Below are positions 11,550-18,009 of a stretch of 57,671 bases of DNA, piece after piece. Below the pieces are notes generated by a model. The model was not told where the DNA came from. It saw only the letters and a list, made by a program, of their open reading frames with translations, and did no database searches. Both the position numbers and the translations under genes were made by a program. The stretch's first letter is position 1. The number at the start of each line of letters is the position of its first letter. This DNA comes from a virus: the IMG/VR virus record IMGVR_UViG_3300047566_000271, positions 1-57,671 of that record; one strand, written 5' to 3'.

Positions 11550-12077
11550 ATGTTCTATACGGTATATAAAGTCACAAATAAAATAAACAACAAGTTTTAT
11601 ATCGGAATGCACCAGACAGACTGCCTGAATGACGGCTATATGGGCTCTGGAAAAATTATCAAAAAGGCCATTGAAAAATACGGCATGGACAATTTCACAA
11701 AAGAAATTCTCCATATTTTTGATAATGAGAATGATATGCGAAATAAAGAGAAAGAACTTGTGGTTTTGAATGAAAATTCATATAATATCTGTGATGGTGG
11801 TAAAGGTGGTTTCGGATATATAAATCGCTCAGGTAAAGGACTCAGAACCGGAGCAAAACTATCTGATGAAACAAAGAAAAAGATATCTGAAGCAAAAAAA
11901 GGAATTAAATTATCGGAAAACCATAAGCTAAAAATAATGGAAAATCATCCGATGAAAAATGAAAACAATAGGAAAAAAATTTCCGAAACACTAAAGGGCA
12001 GAAAAAAATCTGTTGAGCATAGAAAAAAAATCTCAGATGCTATACGAAATAGATGGAAACAAATGCGGATAGAGTGA
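11550..12077 (+). CDS. GIY-YIG homing endonuclease (Seg-like)
   Basis: 175 aa. TVYKVTNKINNKFYIGMH forms the GIY-YIG core (residues 4-20), followed by a conserved GSGK segment and E50-type acidic residues. NUMOD3-like repeats (LSDETKKKISEAKKG, then SVEHRKKISDA) form the DNA-binding tail. It lies between a broken tRNA-Gly 5' half and a complete tRNA-Gly whose first 13 bases encode its last codons. This is the pattern of an endonuclease that inserted at the tRNA-Gly anticodon and carried a repaired tRNA. Confidence 0.9.
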   Translation: MFYTVYKVTNKINNKFYIGMHQTDCLNDGYMGSGKIIKKAIEKYGMDNFTKEILHIFDNENDMRNKEKELVVLNENSYNICDGGKGGFGYINRSGKGLRTGAKLSDETKKKISEAKKGIKLSENHKLKIMENHPMKNENNRKKISETLKGRKKSVEHRKKISDAIRNRWKQMRIE

Positions 12078-12139
12078 GAATGGACGCACGAAACTTTGCC
12101 AAAGTTTAGATTCCGGATCGTTACCGGATATCCGCTCCA
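12065..12139 (+). tRNA. tRNA-Gly(GCC), exchanged T-loop
   Basis: Acceptor GCGGATA/TATCCGC, anticodon arm AAACT-TTGCCAA-AGTTT, T-arm TCCGG-ATCGTTA-CCGGA (A54, T58), TCCA. Overlaps the end of the homing nuclease gene. Confidence 0.9.
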
Positions 12140-12144
12140 GATTA

Positions 12145-12215
12145 GCCGAATTAGTTTAGTGGTAAAACAATGTTCTCGTAAAACATAGACAATGGCTCGA
12201 TTCCATTATTCGGCA
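12145..12215 (+). tRNA. tRNA-Thr(CGT), no encoded CCA
   Basis: Acceptor GCCGAAT/ATTCGGC, anticodon arm ATGTT-CTCGTAA-AACAT, T-arm AATGG-CTCGATT-CCATT (C54), then ACAT instead of ACCA. Confidence 0.85.
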
Positions 12216-12218
12216 CAT

Positions 12219-12293
12219 CTCACCGTAGTTCAATGAATAGAATAAGACACTCCTAAGGTCATGATAGAGGTTTGATTCCTCTCGGTGAGACCA
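12219..12293 (+). tRNA. tRNA-Arg(CCT)
   Basis: Acceptor CTCACCG/CGGTGAG, anticodon loop CTCCTAA on a weak stem, T-arm AGAGG-TTTGATT-CCTCT, ACCA. Confidence 0.85.
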
Positions 12294-12298
12294 ACAAT

Positions 12299-12373
12299 GG
12301 TAATCTTAGTGTAAAGGTTTAGCACCTCACTCTGTGAAAGTGATAGAATGGGATCGTTACCCATAGATTACCC
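12299..12373 (+). tRNA. tRNA-His(GTG), exchanged T-loop, no CCA
   Basis: Acceptor GGTAATC/GATTACC, C73, anticodon arm TCACT-CTGTGAA-AGTGA, T-arm ATGGG-ATCGTTA-CCCAT (A54, T58), followed by CAC rather than CCA. The -1 base is T, so G-1 would have to be added. Confidence 0.88.
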
Positions 12374-12392
12374 CACTAACATATATAAAATT

Positions 12393-12926
12393 ATGAAAAC
12401 TTTTTTAGTAGCAGATACCCATTTCGGACACCTCGGTGTTTGTAAATTTACAGGCTCTGATGGAGTTTCCAAACTCCGTCCATGGAATGATCCATTCCAA
12501 ATGGATCAAGATATGATCGCTAAATGGAATAGCGTTGTTGGTCCTAAAGATAAAGTCTATCATCTTGGTGATGTTCTTATTAACAAAAAAGCATTTCCTA
12601 CCCTCGAAAAGCTTAATGGAGATAAAGTTCTTATTAAGGGTAATCATGATATCTTTAAACTAGAAGAATATGTTAAGTATTTTAGAGATATAAGAGCATA
12701 CCATGTAATGAATAACTTTATTCTCAGTCATGTACCCGTTCATCCTGATAGTAAAGGGAGATTTGCAGGTAATATTCATGGACATTTACATGATAGGCGT
12801 GTTATGAAAGATAATAAGATCGATCCATGGTATCATTGTGTGTCGGTTGAGCATCTTGATTATACACCAATTCTTTTTGATGATTTAATGGAAAGAATTA
12901 AGAAAGAAAATGCCTCTTTAGTTTAA
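12393..12926 (+). CDS. Calcineurin-like metallophosphoesterase
   Basis: 177 aa from ATG 12393; an in-frame start at 12348 would lie inside tRNA-His. All metal motifs are present in order: D8-T-H10, GDV near 58, GNHD near 82, SHVPVH near 113 and GHLH near 130. The size fits small single-domain phosphoesterases acting on nucleotides or phosphodiesters; substrate unknown. The last five codons and stop are the first bases of tRNA-Val, so the gene is embedded in the array. Confidence 0.85.
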   Translation: MKTFLVADTHFGHLGVCKFTGSDGVSKLRPWNDPFQMDQDMIAKWNSVVGPKDKVYHLGDVLINKKAFPTLEKLNGDKVLIKGNHDIFKLEEYVKYFRDIRAYHVMNNFILSHVPVHPDSKGRFAGNIHGHLHDRRVMKDNKIDPWYHCVSVEHLDYTPILFDDLMERIKKENASLV

Positions 12927-12985
12927 TGGTAGAACTCGGTCCTTACAAGGCCGTTACGGCAGTTCGATTCTGTCAAGAGGCACCA
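12912..12985 (+). tRNA. tRNA-Val(TAC)
   Basis: Acceptor GCCTCTT/AAGAGGC, anticodon arm CGGTC-CTTACAA-GGCCG, T-loop TTCGATT, ACCA. Its 5' end encodes the end of the phosphoesterase. Confidence 0.92.
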
Positions 12986-12990
12986 AACAT

Positions 12991-13065
12991 GCTCTTATAG
13001 TATAATGACTATTACACCGCTTTGGTAAAGCGGAAATATAAGTTTGATTCTTATTAAGAGCACCA
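12991..13065 (+). tRNA. tRNA-Thr(GGT)
   Basis: Acceptor GCTCTTA/TAAGAGC, anticodon arm CCGCT-TTGGTAA-AGCGG, T-loop TTTGATT, ACCA. Confidence 0.92.
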
Positions 13066-13074
13066 AAAAAATGC

Positions 13075-13103
13075 TTGACAAAATAGTTAATTTATAGTAT
13101 AAT
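13075..13103 (+). promoter_or_regulatory. Sigma70-type promoter for tRNA-Leu/Arg
   Basis: TTGACA (13075-13080), 17-bp spacer, TATAAT (13098-13103). Confidence 0.8.
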
Positions 13104-13116
13104 GGTTGTATGAATT

Positions 13117-13201
13117 GCGAGAGTGGTGAAACAGGCAAACACATCGCGCTTAAACCGCGACGCCTTTGGGCTTGCGGGTTCGATTCCCGCCTTTCGCACC
13201 A
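13117..13201 (+). tRNA. tRNA-Leu(TAA)
   Basis: Class II. Acceptor GCGAGAG/CTTTCGC, anticodon arm TCGCG-CTTAAAC-CGCGA, short variable arm CGCCTTTGGGCTT, T-loop TTCGATT, ACCA. Confidence 0.92.
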
Positions 13202-13208
13202 GAACAAT

Positions 13209-13281
13209 ACCCCTACCGGCGAATCCGGCGGCAGGACTTCTAATCCAGCTTGCGGAGGTTTGACTCCTTCTAGGGGTGCCA
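13209..13281 (+). tRNA. tRNA-Arg(TCT)
   Basis: Acceptor ACCCCTA/TAGGGGT, anticodon loop CTTCTAA, T-loop TTTGACT, GCCA. Confidence 0.9.
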
Positions 13282-13305
13282 GTAATAAAAAGTGTTTCCT
13301 AATGC

Positions 13306-13334
13306 TTGACAAAATGCAGTAAATAAAGTAATAT
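13306..13334 (+). promoter_or_regulatory. Sigma70-type promoter of the Ro-like module
   Basis: TTGACA (13306-13311), 17-bp spacer, TAATAT (13329-13334). The expected start (about 13341) is the first base or two before RNA unit 1. Confidence 0.7.
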
Positions 13335-13343
13335 AAGTGAAAT

Positions 13344-13400
13344 AGATTCAGTTCAGCAATCAAACCAAATCCAACTGTAAATTGGCATAAAGATGAATCT
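13344..13400 (+). ncRNA. Ro-module RNA unit 1
   Basis: Stem AGATTCA (13344-13350) with TGAATCT (13394-13400). One base after the left strand comes TTCAGCAA (13352-13359). Inside is CCAA-CTGTAAA-TTGG, identical in loop to the tRNA-Tyr anticodon loop. 57 nt in all. Confidence 0.6.
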
Positions 13401-13408
13401 GTAGAAAT

Positions 13409-13466
13409 ATGGGATACATTCAGCAATTAAAAAATCTTTTATTGAAAAAAGAAAAAGATATCCCGT
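13409..13466 (+). ncRNA. Ro-module RNA unit 2
   Basis: Stem ATGGGATA/TATCCCGT (13409-13416 with 13459-13466, one G-T). TTCAGCAA at 13419-13426, exactly 67 nt after unit 1's copy. Inner hairpin TCTTTT...AAAAGA. Confidence 0.55.
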
Positions 13467-13477
13467 TGATTGAGAAA

Positions 13478-13564
13478 TGAATAGGTTCAGCAAATACATG
13501 GGCAGCGAAAGCTGCAACCGTTAGATGTTTATGATCATCTTTAAAAAATCATAACAACTATTCA
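13478..13564 (+). ncRNA. Ro-module RNA unit 3
   Basis: Stem TGAATAG (13478-13484) with CTATTCA (13558-13564). TTCAGCAA at 13486-13493, again 67 nt on. Inner hairpins GCAGC-GAAA-GCTGC (13502-13515) and AGATG...CATCT. It ends a few bases before the ribosome site of the Ro-like gene. Confidence 0.6.
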
Positions 13565-13584
13565 GATGAAAAAAGGTAAATATT

Positions 13585-15003
13585 ATGAATACTTTCGTTA
13601 ATGCTGTTATTAATCAAGAAACTCGTACCACTAATGGTATGCGAGCCCGTGTTGAAACCGCAAATAAGAATGTTGATCTTTTTTTCAAGATCGGCGCATC
13701 CCGCGGTCAAAACATTATTCCTTCTTTTGTGGGTGCTTATGTTGAAGATGCTGAAATTGCATTGCGTATTGCACAATGGGCACGTGATGTTCGCGGTGGC
13801 GCTGGTGAACGTGAAATCTTTCGGCAAATTCTAAAATATCTTGCACAAAATTATCCACAAGATGCTATTCGACTTCTTCATAAAGTTCCTGAAGTGGGTC
13901 GTTGGGACGATCTTCTTGTTTTTGAATCTGGTGATGTTCGTAATGTTGCATTTGATTTGATCAAGAATGCTCTTGATGCTGGTCATGGACTTTGTGCAAA
14001 ATGGATGCCTCGAAAGGGTGAAAAGGCTGTTGAATTGCGTTCATATTTTGGTTGGACTCCAAAATTCTATCGGAAGCGTTTGGTAGAATTGACTAAGGTT
14101 GTTGAAACTCAAATGTGTGCGAATGATTGGGAAAATATCAATTTCAGTCATGTTCCTTCTATTGCAGCAGCACGGTATAAGAAAGCATTCAATCGTCATA
14201 CTCCAAAGTATGCTGAATATGTTGATTCCCTTGTAAAAGGTGAAAAGAATGTAAAAGTGAATGCATCCGCTATTTTTCCTCATGATGTATTGAAGGGTCG
14301 TATTGGTGCTTTTGGTTTTAATCAAACTTACGATAAAGTGGAAAAGGATCTTATTCAAAAACAATGGGAAGCTTTGCCTAACTATGTTGGTAATGCAAAC
14401 ATTCTTCCACTAGTTGACGTTTCTGGATCAATGATTTGTTCTGTTGGTGGAAACAAGAATCTTACTTGTCTTGATGTATCAGTCAGTTTGGGTCTATATC
14501 TAGCTGAAAAGAATAAAGGGAAGTTTAAGGATACGTTCTTGACTTTCTCTGGTTCACCTGAATTGATGCATTTGACCGGTAATATTCACGAAAAAATTGA
14601 TCAGATGATTAGATCAAAATGGAGTATGAATACCGATATCGTTGCTGCATTTAAAAAGATTTTGAATGTAGCGGTTGCTGGTAAAGTTCCACAAAGTGAA
14701 ATGCCTGAAATGCTATTGATTCTTTCAGACATGCAATTTGATTCTTGTACTCAACACGATGACAGTGCAATTGAAATGATTCGTCGGAAGTATGAAGCGA
14801 ATGGTTATAATGCTCCTCGTGTTGTTTTCTGGAATCTACATGCACATGATAACGTGCCTGTGAAATTTAATGAATCTGGTACTGCACTTGTTTCTGGATT
14901 CAGTCCTAGTATTCTTACTTCATTGCTTAAGGGTAATCTGGATAATTTCACACCAGAATATATTATGATGGAAACTGTAATGAAAGATCGATATAGTCTG
15001 TAA
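13585..15003 (+). CDS. Ro60/TROVE-like RNA-binding protein with vWA domain (DUF2828-type)
   Basis: 472 aa. The N-terminal two-thirds is helical and HEAT-like (EDAEIALRIAQWARDVRGGA, then VGRWDDLLVF), as in TROVE/DUF2828 proteins. A C-terminal von Willebrand A domain has the metal site DVSGSM near residue 278 and a later SDMQFD. Ro60 homologues form a ring that binds misfolded RNA ends and Y RNAs. Phage DUF2828 members are known, their function is not. Here it is embedded in the tRNA island with its own promoter and flanked by four shared-motif RNA elements, making an RNA partner likely. Confidence 0.8.
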   Translation: MNTFVNAVINQETRTTNGMRARVETANKNVDLFFKIGASRGQNIIPSFVGAYVEDAEIALRIAQWARDVRGGAGEREIFRQILKYLAQNYPQDAIRLLHKVPEVGRWDDLLVFESGDVRNVAFDLIKNALDAGHGLCAKWMPRKGEKAVELRSYFGWTPKFYRKRLVELTKVVETQMCANDWENINFSHVPSIAAARYKKAFNRHTPKYAEYVDSLVKGEKNVKVNASAIFPHDVLKGRIGAFGFNQTYDKVEKDLIQKQWEALPNYVGNANILPLVDVSGSMICSVGGNKNLTCLDVSVSLGLYLAEKNKGKFKDTFLTFSGSPELMHLTGNIHEKIDQMIRSKWSMNTDIVAAFKKILNVAVAGKVPQSEMPEMLLILSDMQFDSCTQHDDSAIEMIRRKYEANGYNAPRVVFWNLHAHDNVPVKFNESGTALVSGFSPSILTSLLKGNLDNFTPEYIMMETVMKDRYSL

Positions 15004-15011
15004 TTAAAAAT

Positions 15012-15114
15012 AGGATAGGTTCTGCAACTAATTACATTTTAGATAGATATTTGAAAAATAATATCAAAGTGAGTTTCGATTTCTCACTATAAATAAAAAG
15101 TAGAAAACTATCCT
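15012..15114 (+). ncRNA. Ro-module RNA unit 4 (downstream)
   Basis: Stem AGGATAG (15012-15018) with CTATCCT (15108-15114); one base later TTCTGCAA (15020-15027). Inner hairpin GTGAG...CTCAC (15069-15087). It begins 9 nt after the Ro-like stop codon. A TATAAATA (15088-15095), possible late promoter, lies within it. Confidence 0.55.
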
Positions 15115-15122
15115 GATGTATT

Positions 15123-15199
15123 GCCTCTCTGGACAAATTGGTAAAGTCAACTCTCTCAAAAGGAGTAGTTTCTCGGTTCGAATCCGAGGAGAGGTACCA
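15123..15199 (+). tRNA. tRNA-Leu(CAA) with a short variable loop
   Basis: Acceptor GCCTCTC/GAGAGGT, anticodon arm ACTCT-CTCAAAA-GGAGT, T-arm CTCGG-TTCGAAT-CCGAG, ACCA. The variable loop is only 5 nt, while bacterial Leu tRNAs are class II. Confidence 0.83.
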
Positions 15200-15205
15200 A
15201 TAATT

Positions 15206-15300
15206 GCTCCTCAGCTTTGGTGAGCGGCTGGATCTTATAAGTCCGGGAGAGCGGTCAGATGGGCTGCAACGGCACGGTTCGATTCCGTGGGGGAGTACCA
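15206..15300 (+). tRNA. tRNA-Ile(TAT) with a long variable arm
   Basis: Acceptor GCTCCTC/GGGGAGT (G-T pairs), anticodon loop CTTATAA, a variable region of about 27 nt including GCGG...CTGC, T-arm CACGG-TTCGATT-CCGTG, ACCA. Ile tRNAs are normally class I. Confidence 0.78.
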
Positions 15301-15651
15301 CTAACTTCTAGTTATTTCTTGAATAATCCTATTAATAGGATTAAAATAATCCACAACTAAATTGAATAGACATTTTGCTTTAATAGTATTATCTTGTGAA
15401 TAATTACATACATAAACATCTAGAGTAAATCCATTTTTTTCTGGCCATGTATGAATAGCTAAATGAGATTCAGCGAGAACAATAGCACCAGTAAATCCAC
15501 CCTCATCAAATTGATGAAATATATAATTTAGTGATGTTAATCTTGATTCCTCAACATATTTCAAGCATAACGCTTGAAAATTTACAAGATTAATGAGTCT
15601 TGTATTTTCAAGACAATCACTAAAATCCCCTATTAAATGAATACCTTGCAT
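15301..15651 (-). CDS. speD: S-adenosylmethionine decarboxylase proenzyme (SpeD)
   Basis: 116 aa, leftward, with its stop abutting tRNA-Ile. LAESHLAIHTWPE carries the self-cleavage pair E61-S62 (the Ser becomes the pyruvoyl group), H67 and later C82 in VYVC, all as in class 1B bacterial enzymes. It decarboxylates SAM to supply aminopropyl groups for spermidine. It is divergent from the oxygenase at 15669 and is the second SpeD-type gene in the island. Confidence 0.9.
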   Translation of the reverse strand: MQGIHLIGDFSDCLENTRLINLVNFQALCLKYVEESRLTSLNYIFHQFDEGGFTGAIVLAESHLAIHTWPEKNGFTLDVYVCNYSQDNTIKAKCLFNLVVDYFNPINRIIQEITRS

Positions 15652-15668
15652 AGAAAATAAAATTATTT

Positions 15669-16274
15669 ATGAATCATATTTTTGATATTTTTCCAACTCC
15701 TGTATATTACTCAAATATTTTCAGGGAATGGACATCCGAGGAAAATCAATTTTTCGAAAAACTCCGTAATATTACTGTGCCCAATCTAGGCAGAAATGAA
15801 CTATCAGATGATAGATTTGTATTAAACAATCCTATCTGTGATAACATTAAAAAATTTATCGAAGCTAATCTACATACTTACATGCAAGAAATCATTAGAC
15901 CTAAGTTTGATGTTAAGTTTCAAATAACACAATCTTGGCTTAATTGGACTTCCGAGGGTCAAGCACACCACAAACATAATCATCCTAATAGTATTGTTTC
16001 GGGTGTTCTTTATATCAATGCATTGAATGATTCGATTAATTTCTATAATGAAACATTCAATCAATTAAGAATACCAGCAGAATCTAATAATCAATGGAAT
16101 TCAGTTACATGGCCATTTTCGGTCAATACTGGTGATCTTCTTATCTTTCCTTCCAGTTTAACACATGGTGTTGATTTTAAGAAAGGATCTAATGTAAGAT
16201 GTAGTCTTGCATTTAATACCTTTGTTAAGGGTACTCTTGGTTCTTATGATGAATCAACACTATTACAGATTTAA
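15669..16274 (+). CDS. 2OG-Fe(II) oxygenase-type protein (TIGR02466-like)
   Basis: 201 aa. FPTPVYY at the start, HHKHNHPNSIVSGVLYIN near residue 98, and DLLIFPSSLTHGV...RCSLAFN near 157-180 follow the 2-oxoglutarate/Fe(II) dioxygenase pattern common in T4-like aquatic phages. The distal His (THGV) and Arg (VRCS) are present; the usual HxD is HNH here. Substrate unknown. Confidence 0.8.
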   Translation: MNHIFDIFPTPVYYSNIFREWTSEENQFFEKLRNITVPNLGRNELSDDRFVLNNPICDNIKKFIEANLHTYMQEIIRPKFDVKFQITQSWLNWTSEGQAHHKHNHPNSIVSGVLYINALNDSINFYNETFNQLRIPAESNNQWNSVTWPFSVNTGDLLIFPSSLTHGVDFKKGSNVRCSLAFNTFVKGTLGSYDESTLLQI

Positions 16275-16276
16275 AA

Positions 16277-16354
16277 GGGCCTATAGCTTAAACAGTAAAG
16301 CGTTCGACTCCTTCGATCGAAGGAGTGCGGGTGCAAGTCCTGCTGGGCCCACCA
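16277..16354 (+). tRNA. tRNA with a 9-nt anticodon loop, identity uncertain
   Basis: Acceptor GGGCCTA/TGGGCCC, T-arm GCGGG-TGCAAGT-CCTGC, ACCA. The best anticodon arm is TTCGA-CTCCTTCGA-TCGAA with a 5-nt variable loop GGAGT; the triplet after T33 is CCT (Arg). The segment ACTCCTTCGATCGAAGGAGT is a perfect 20-nt palindrome, giving an alternative fold. Confidence 0.65.
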
Positions 16355-16384
16355 TTTATCAATAAAATCAATGACTTACGTTCA

Positions 16385-16413
16385 TTGACAAATATCTATG
16401 GAAATGATATAAT
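16385..16413 (+). promoter_or_regulatory. Sigma70-type promoter
   Basis: TTGACA (16385-16390), 17-bp spacer, TATAAT (16408-16413), driving the operon from 16433. Confidence 0.82.
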
Positions 16414-16432
16414 TATTATGTGAGGTGATGAA

Positions 16433-16645
16433 ATGATCCGTAAAAAAAGAAATAATAAACCTGTAATTGATCTGACTGGTCCTGAGGGTAATGCATATTG
16501 TTTAATGGGATATGCTAATCGTTATGCGAAAGAACTTGGATTAAACAAAAACGAAATCATTACCGAAATGACTTCTGGCGATTATGAGAATCTAATTCAA
16601 GTGTTTGATAAGTATTTTGGTGATTATGTGATTCTGGAACGATAA
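16433..16645 (+). CDS. Conserved T4-like phage protein
   Basis: 70 aa behind GAGGTGAT. VIDLTGPEGNAYCLMGYA and EMTSGDYENLIQVFDKYFG match a short protein widely conserved in T4-like phages, with unknown function. First gene of a rightward chain with 1-bp overlaps. Confidence 0.7.
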   Translation: MIRKKRNNKPVIDLTGPEGNAYCLMGYANRYAKELGLNKNEIITEMTSGDYENLIQVFDKYFGDYVILER

Positions 16646-16932
16646 TGGCAGGTATCTATATTCTCAAAACACTTGATGGCTATCGCGCCGGATATGTTAA
16701 AAATCTAGCTAAAGTGTATCAAGAATTCAATCCTGAAACACTATATTTCTCACTTGAACCAACGATTATCCGAGATTGTTTTGGTAATTCAGTGTCATTT
16801 GATAACATTCAAGAAGCTATGGATTATGCTGTAAGTGTTGTTTATCCGAAACATCGAAATGAAAATCTTGATGATGGTATCGGATTTGTAATTAAAGACG
16901 CACAATATAAATCATTTTTTGAGATTATTTAA
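16645..16932 (+). CDS. Hypothetical protein
   Basis: 95 aa, TAATG overlap with the gene before. Alpha/beta pattern (GIYILKTLDGYRAGYVKNL). A helix near residues 50-65 follows the strand-rich half. Not recognised beyond phage context. Confidence 0.6.
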   Translation: MAGIYILKTLDGYRAGYVKNLAKVYQEFNPETLYFSLEPTIIRDCFGNSVSFDNIQEAMDYAVSVVYPKHRNENLDDGIGFVIKDAQYKSFFEII

Positions 16933-18009
16933 ATGGCTAAAAAGCTTACTGAGCAAGAATATGAGAAAATCCTTACTGGTGGCGAACCTACCTTTAATGA
17001 TTCTATCCTTGAAAAGACAACTCTTATTCAAAGTCTCAATTGGTATTCATCTAATCGTGATTCTAAGAATGCCAAGAAGTATATTAATGATTATCTGAAA
17101 AAGAACAAAATCACTTCAACTGATAATCGAATCGATACAATGCCAAATACTTTTGGTTGGTTATGCCGTATGCTTTCTCGCGGTGCTAAACTATCTCCAA
17201 AAGATATGATTTATTTTACTGATAAGATTGATTTCCTGAAACATAAGGAAAAGAAAGCTAAGAAAGAAGTTATCAAACAAACCGTTTCGATTCGTGATAG
17301 AATTGAAGAAAAAGCGCGTGAATGTATTGGAGAACTTGAAGGTTGTATTGATGAATATGTCCATTCTTCATTCAAGAAAAGTAGTTCTCCTCTTGGTGTG
17401 ATGATTGAAAAAAACATGAAGAGCGTTCATTGTATCTTCATTGTTAAGCATTTTAAAGATATTCGTGATGATTTGGAATTTGTTTCTAAGTCTACCAATC
17501 CACAATTGATTGAAGGTTATTCTAATCTTAAAAAGAGTGGAATCAAGAAACTTATTGATTATATCCAATCGATTATTGATGATACACAAAAACTGATTGG
17601 TGAATCCAAGAAAACACGAAAACCGCGAAAACGTAAAGTAAAGACCGCTGAACAGCTTGTTGGAAAGATCAAGTATTGTAAGGAAGATAAGAAACTTGGT
17701 ATTAAATCGATTGATCCGCAGAAGATCATTGGTGCCCAAAGTCTATGGGTGTACAATATCAAAACACGGAAAGTCGGATGTTATTATGCTGATGATGTAT
17801 CTGGTTTTGGATTCAAAGGTACTTCTGTATTGAATTATTCAGAATCTAAATCTATTGCGAAAACTGTTCGGAAACCCGATCAAGTTATTAGTAAGATTCC
17901 TACAGAAGGTAAAGTGTTTTTGCGTAATTTGATCGGTAATATCAAAGCAAAAGAGATTAAACTTAACGGTAGAATCAATGCCGATACTGTTTTGCTGAGA
18001 GTATTGTAA
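16933..18009 (+). CDS. Conserved hypothetical protein (T4-like)
   Basis: 358 aa. It is mainly helical, with a Lys/Arg-rich linker (KKTRKPRKRKVKTAEQLVGK) near residues 226-245 and a beta-rich C-terminal third. Similar proteins occur beside these same neighbours in aquatic T4-like phages as far as I recall. No enzyme motif seen; the basic stretch suggests nucleic-acid contact. The stop overlaps the next start. Confidence 0.6.
   Translation: MAKKLTEQEYEKILTGGEPTFNDSILEKTTLIQSLNWYSSNRDSKNAKKYINDYLKKNKITSTDNRIDTMPNTFGWLCRMLSRGAKLSPKDMIYFTDKIDFLKHKEKKAKKEVIKQTVSIRDRIEEKARECIGELEGCIDEYVHSSFKKSSSPLGVMIEKNMKSVHCIFIVKHFKDIRDDLEFVSKSTNPQLIEGYSNLKKSGIKKLIDYIQSIIDDTQKLIGESKKTRKPRKRKVKTAEQLVGKIKYCKEDKKLGIKSIDPQKIIGAQSLWVYNIKTRKVGCYYADDVSGFGFKGTSVLNYSESKSIAKTVRKPDQVISKIPTEGKVFLRNLIGNIKAKEIKLNGRINADTVLLRVL

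Noticed and set aside
12995-15301. Leftward frames over tRNA-Leu/Arg (12995-13426) and tRNA-Leu/Ile (15032-15301)
   Set aside because: Antisense of tRNAs.
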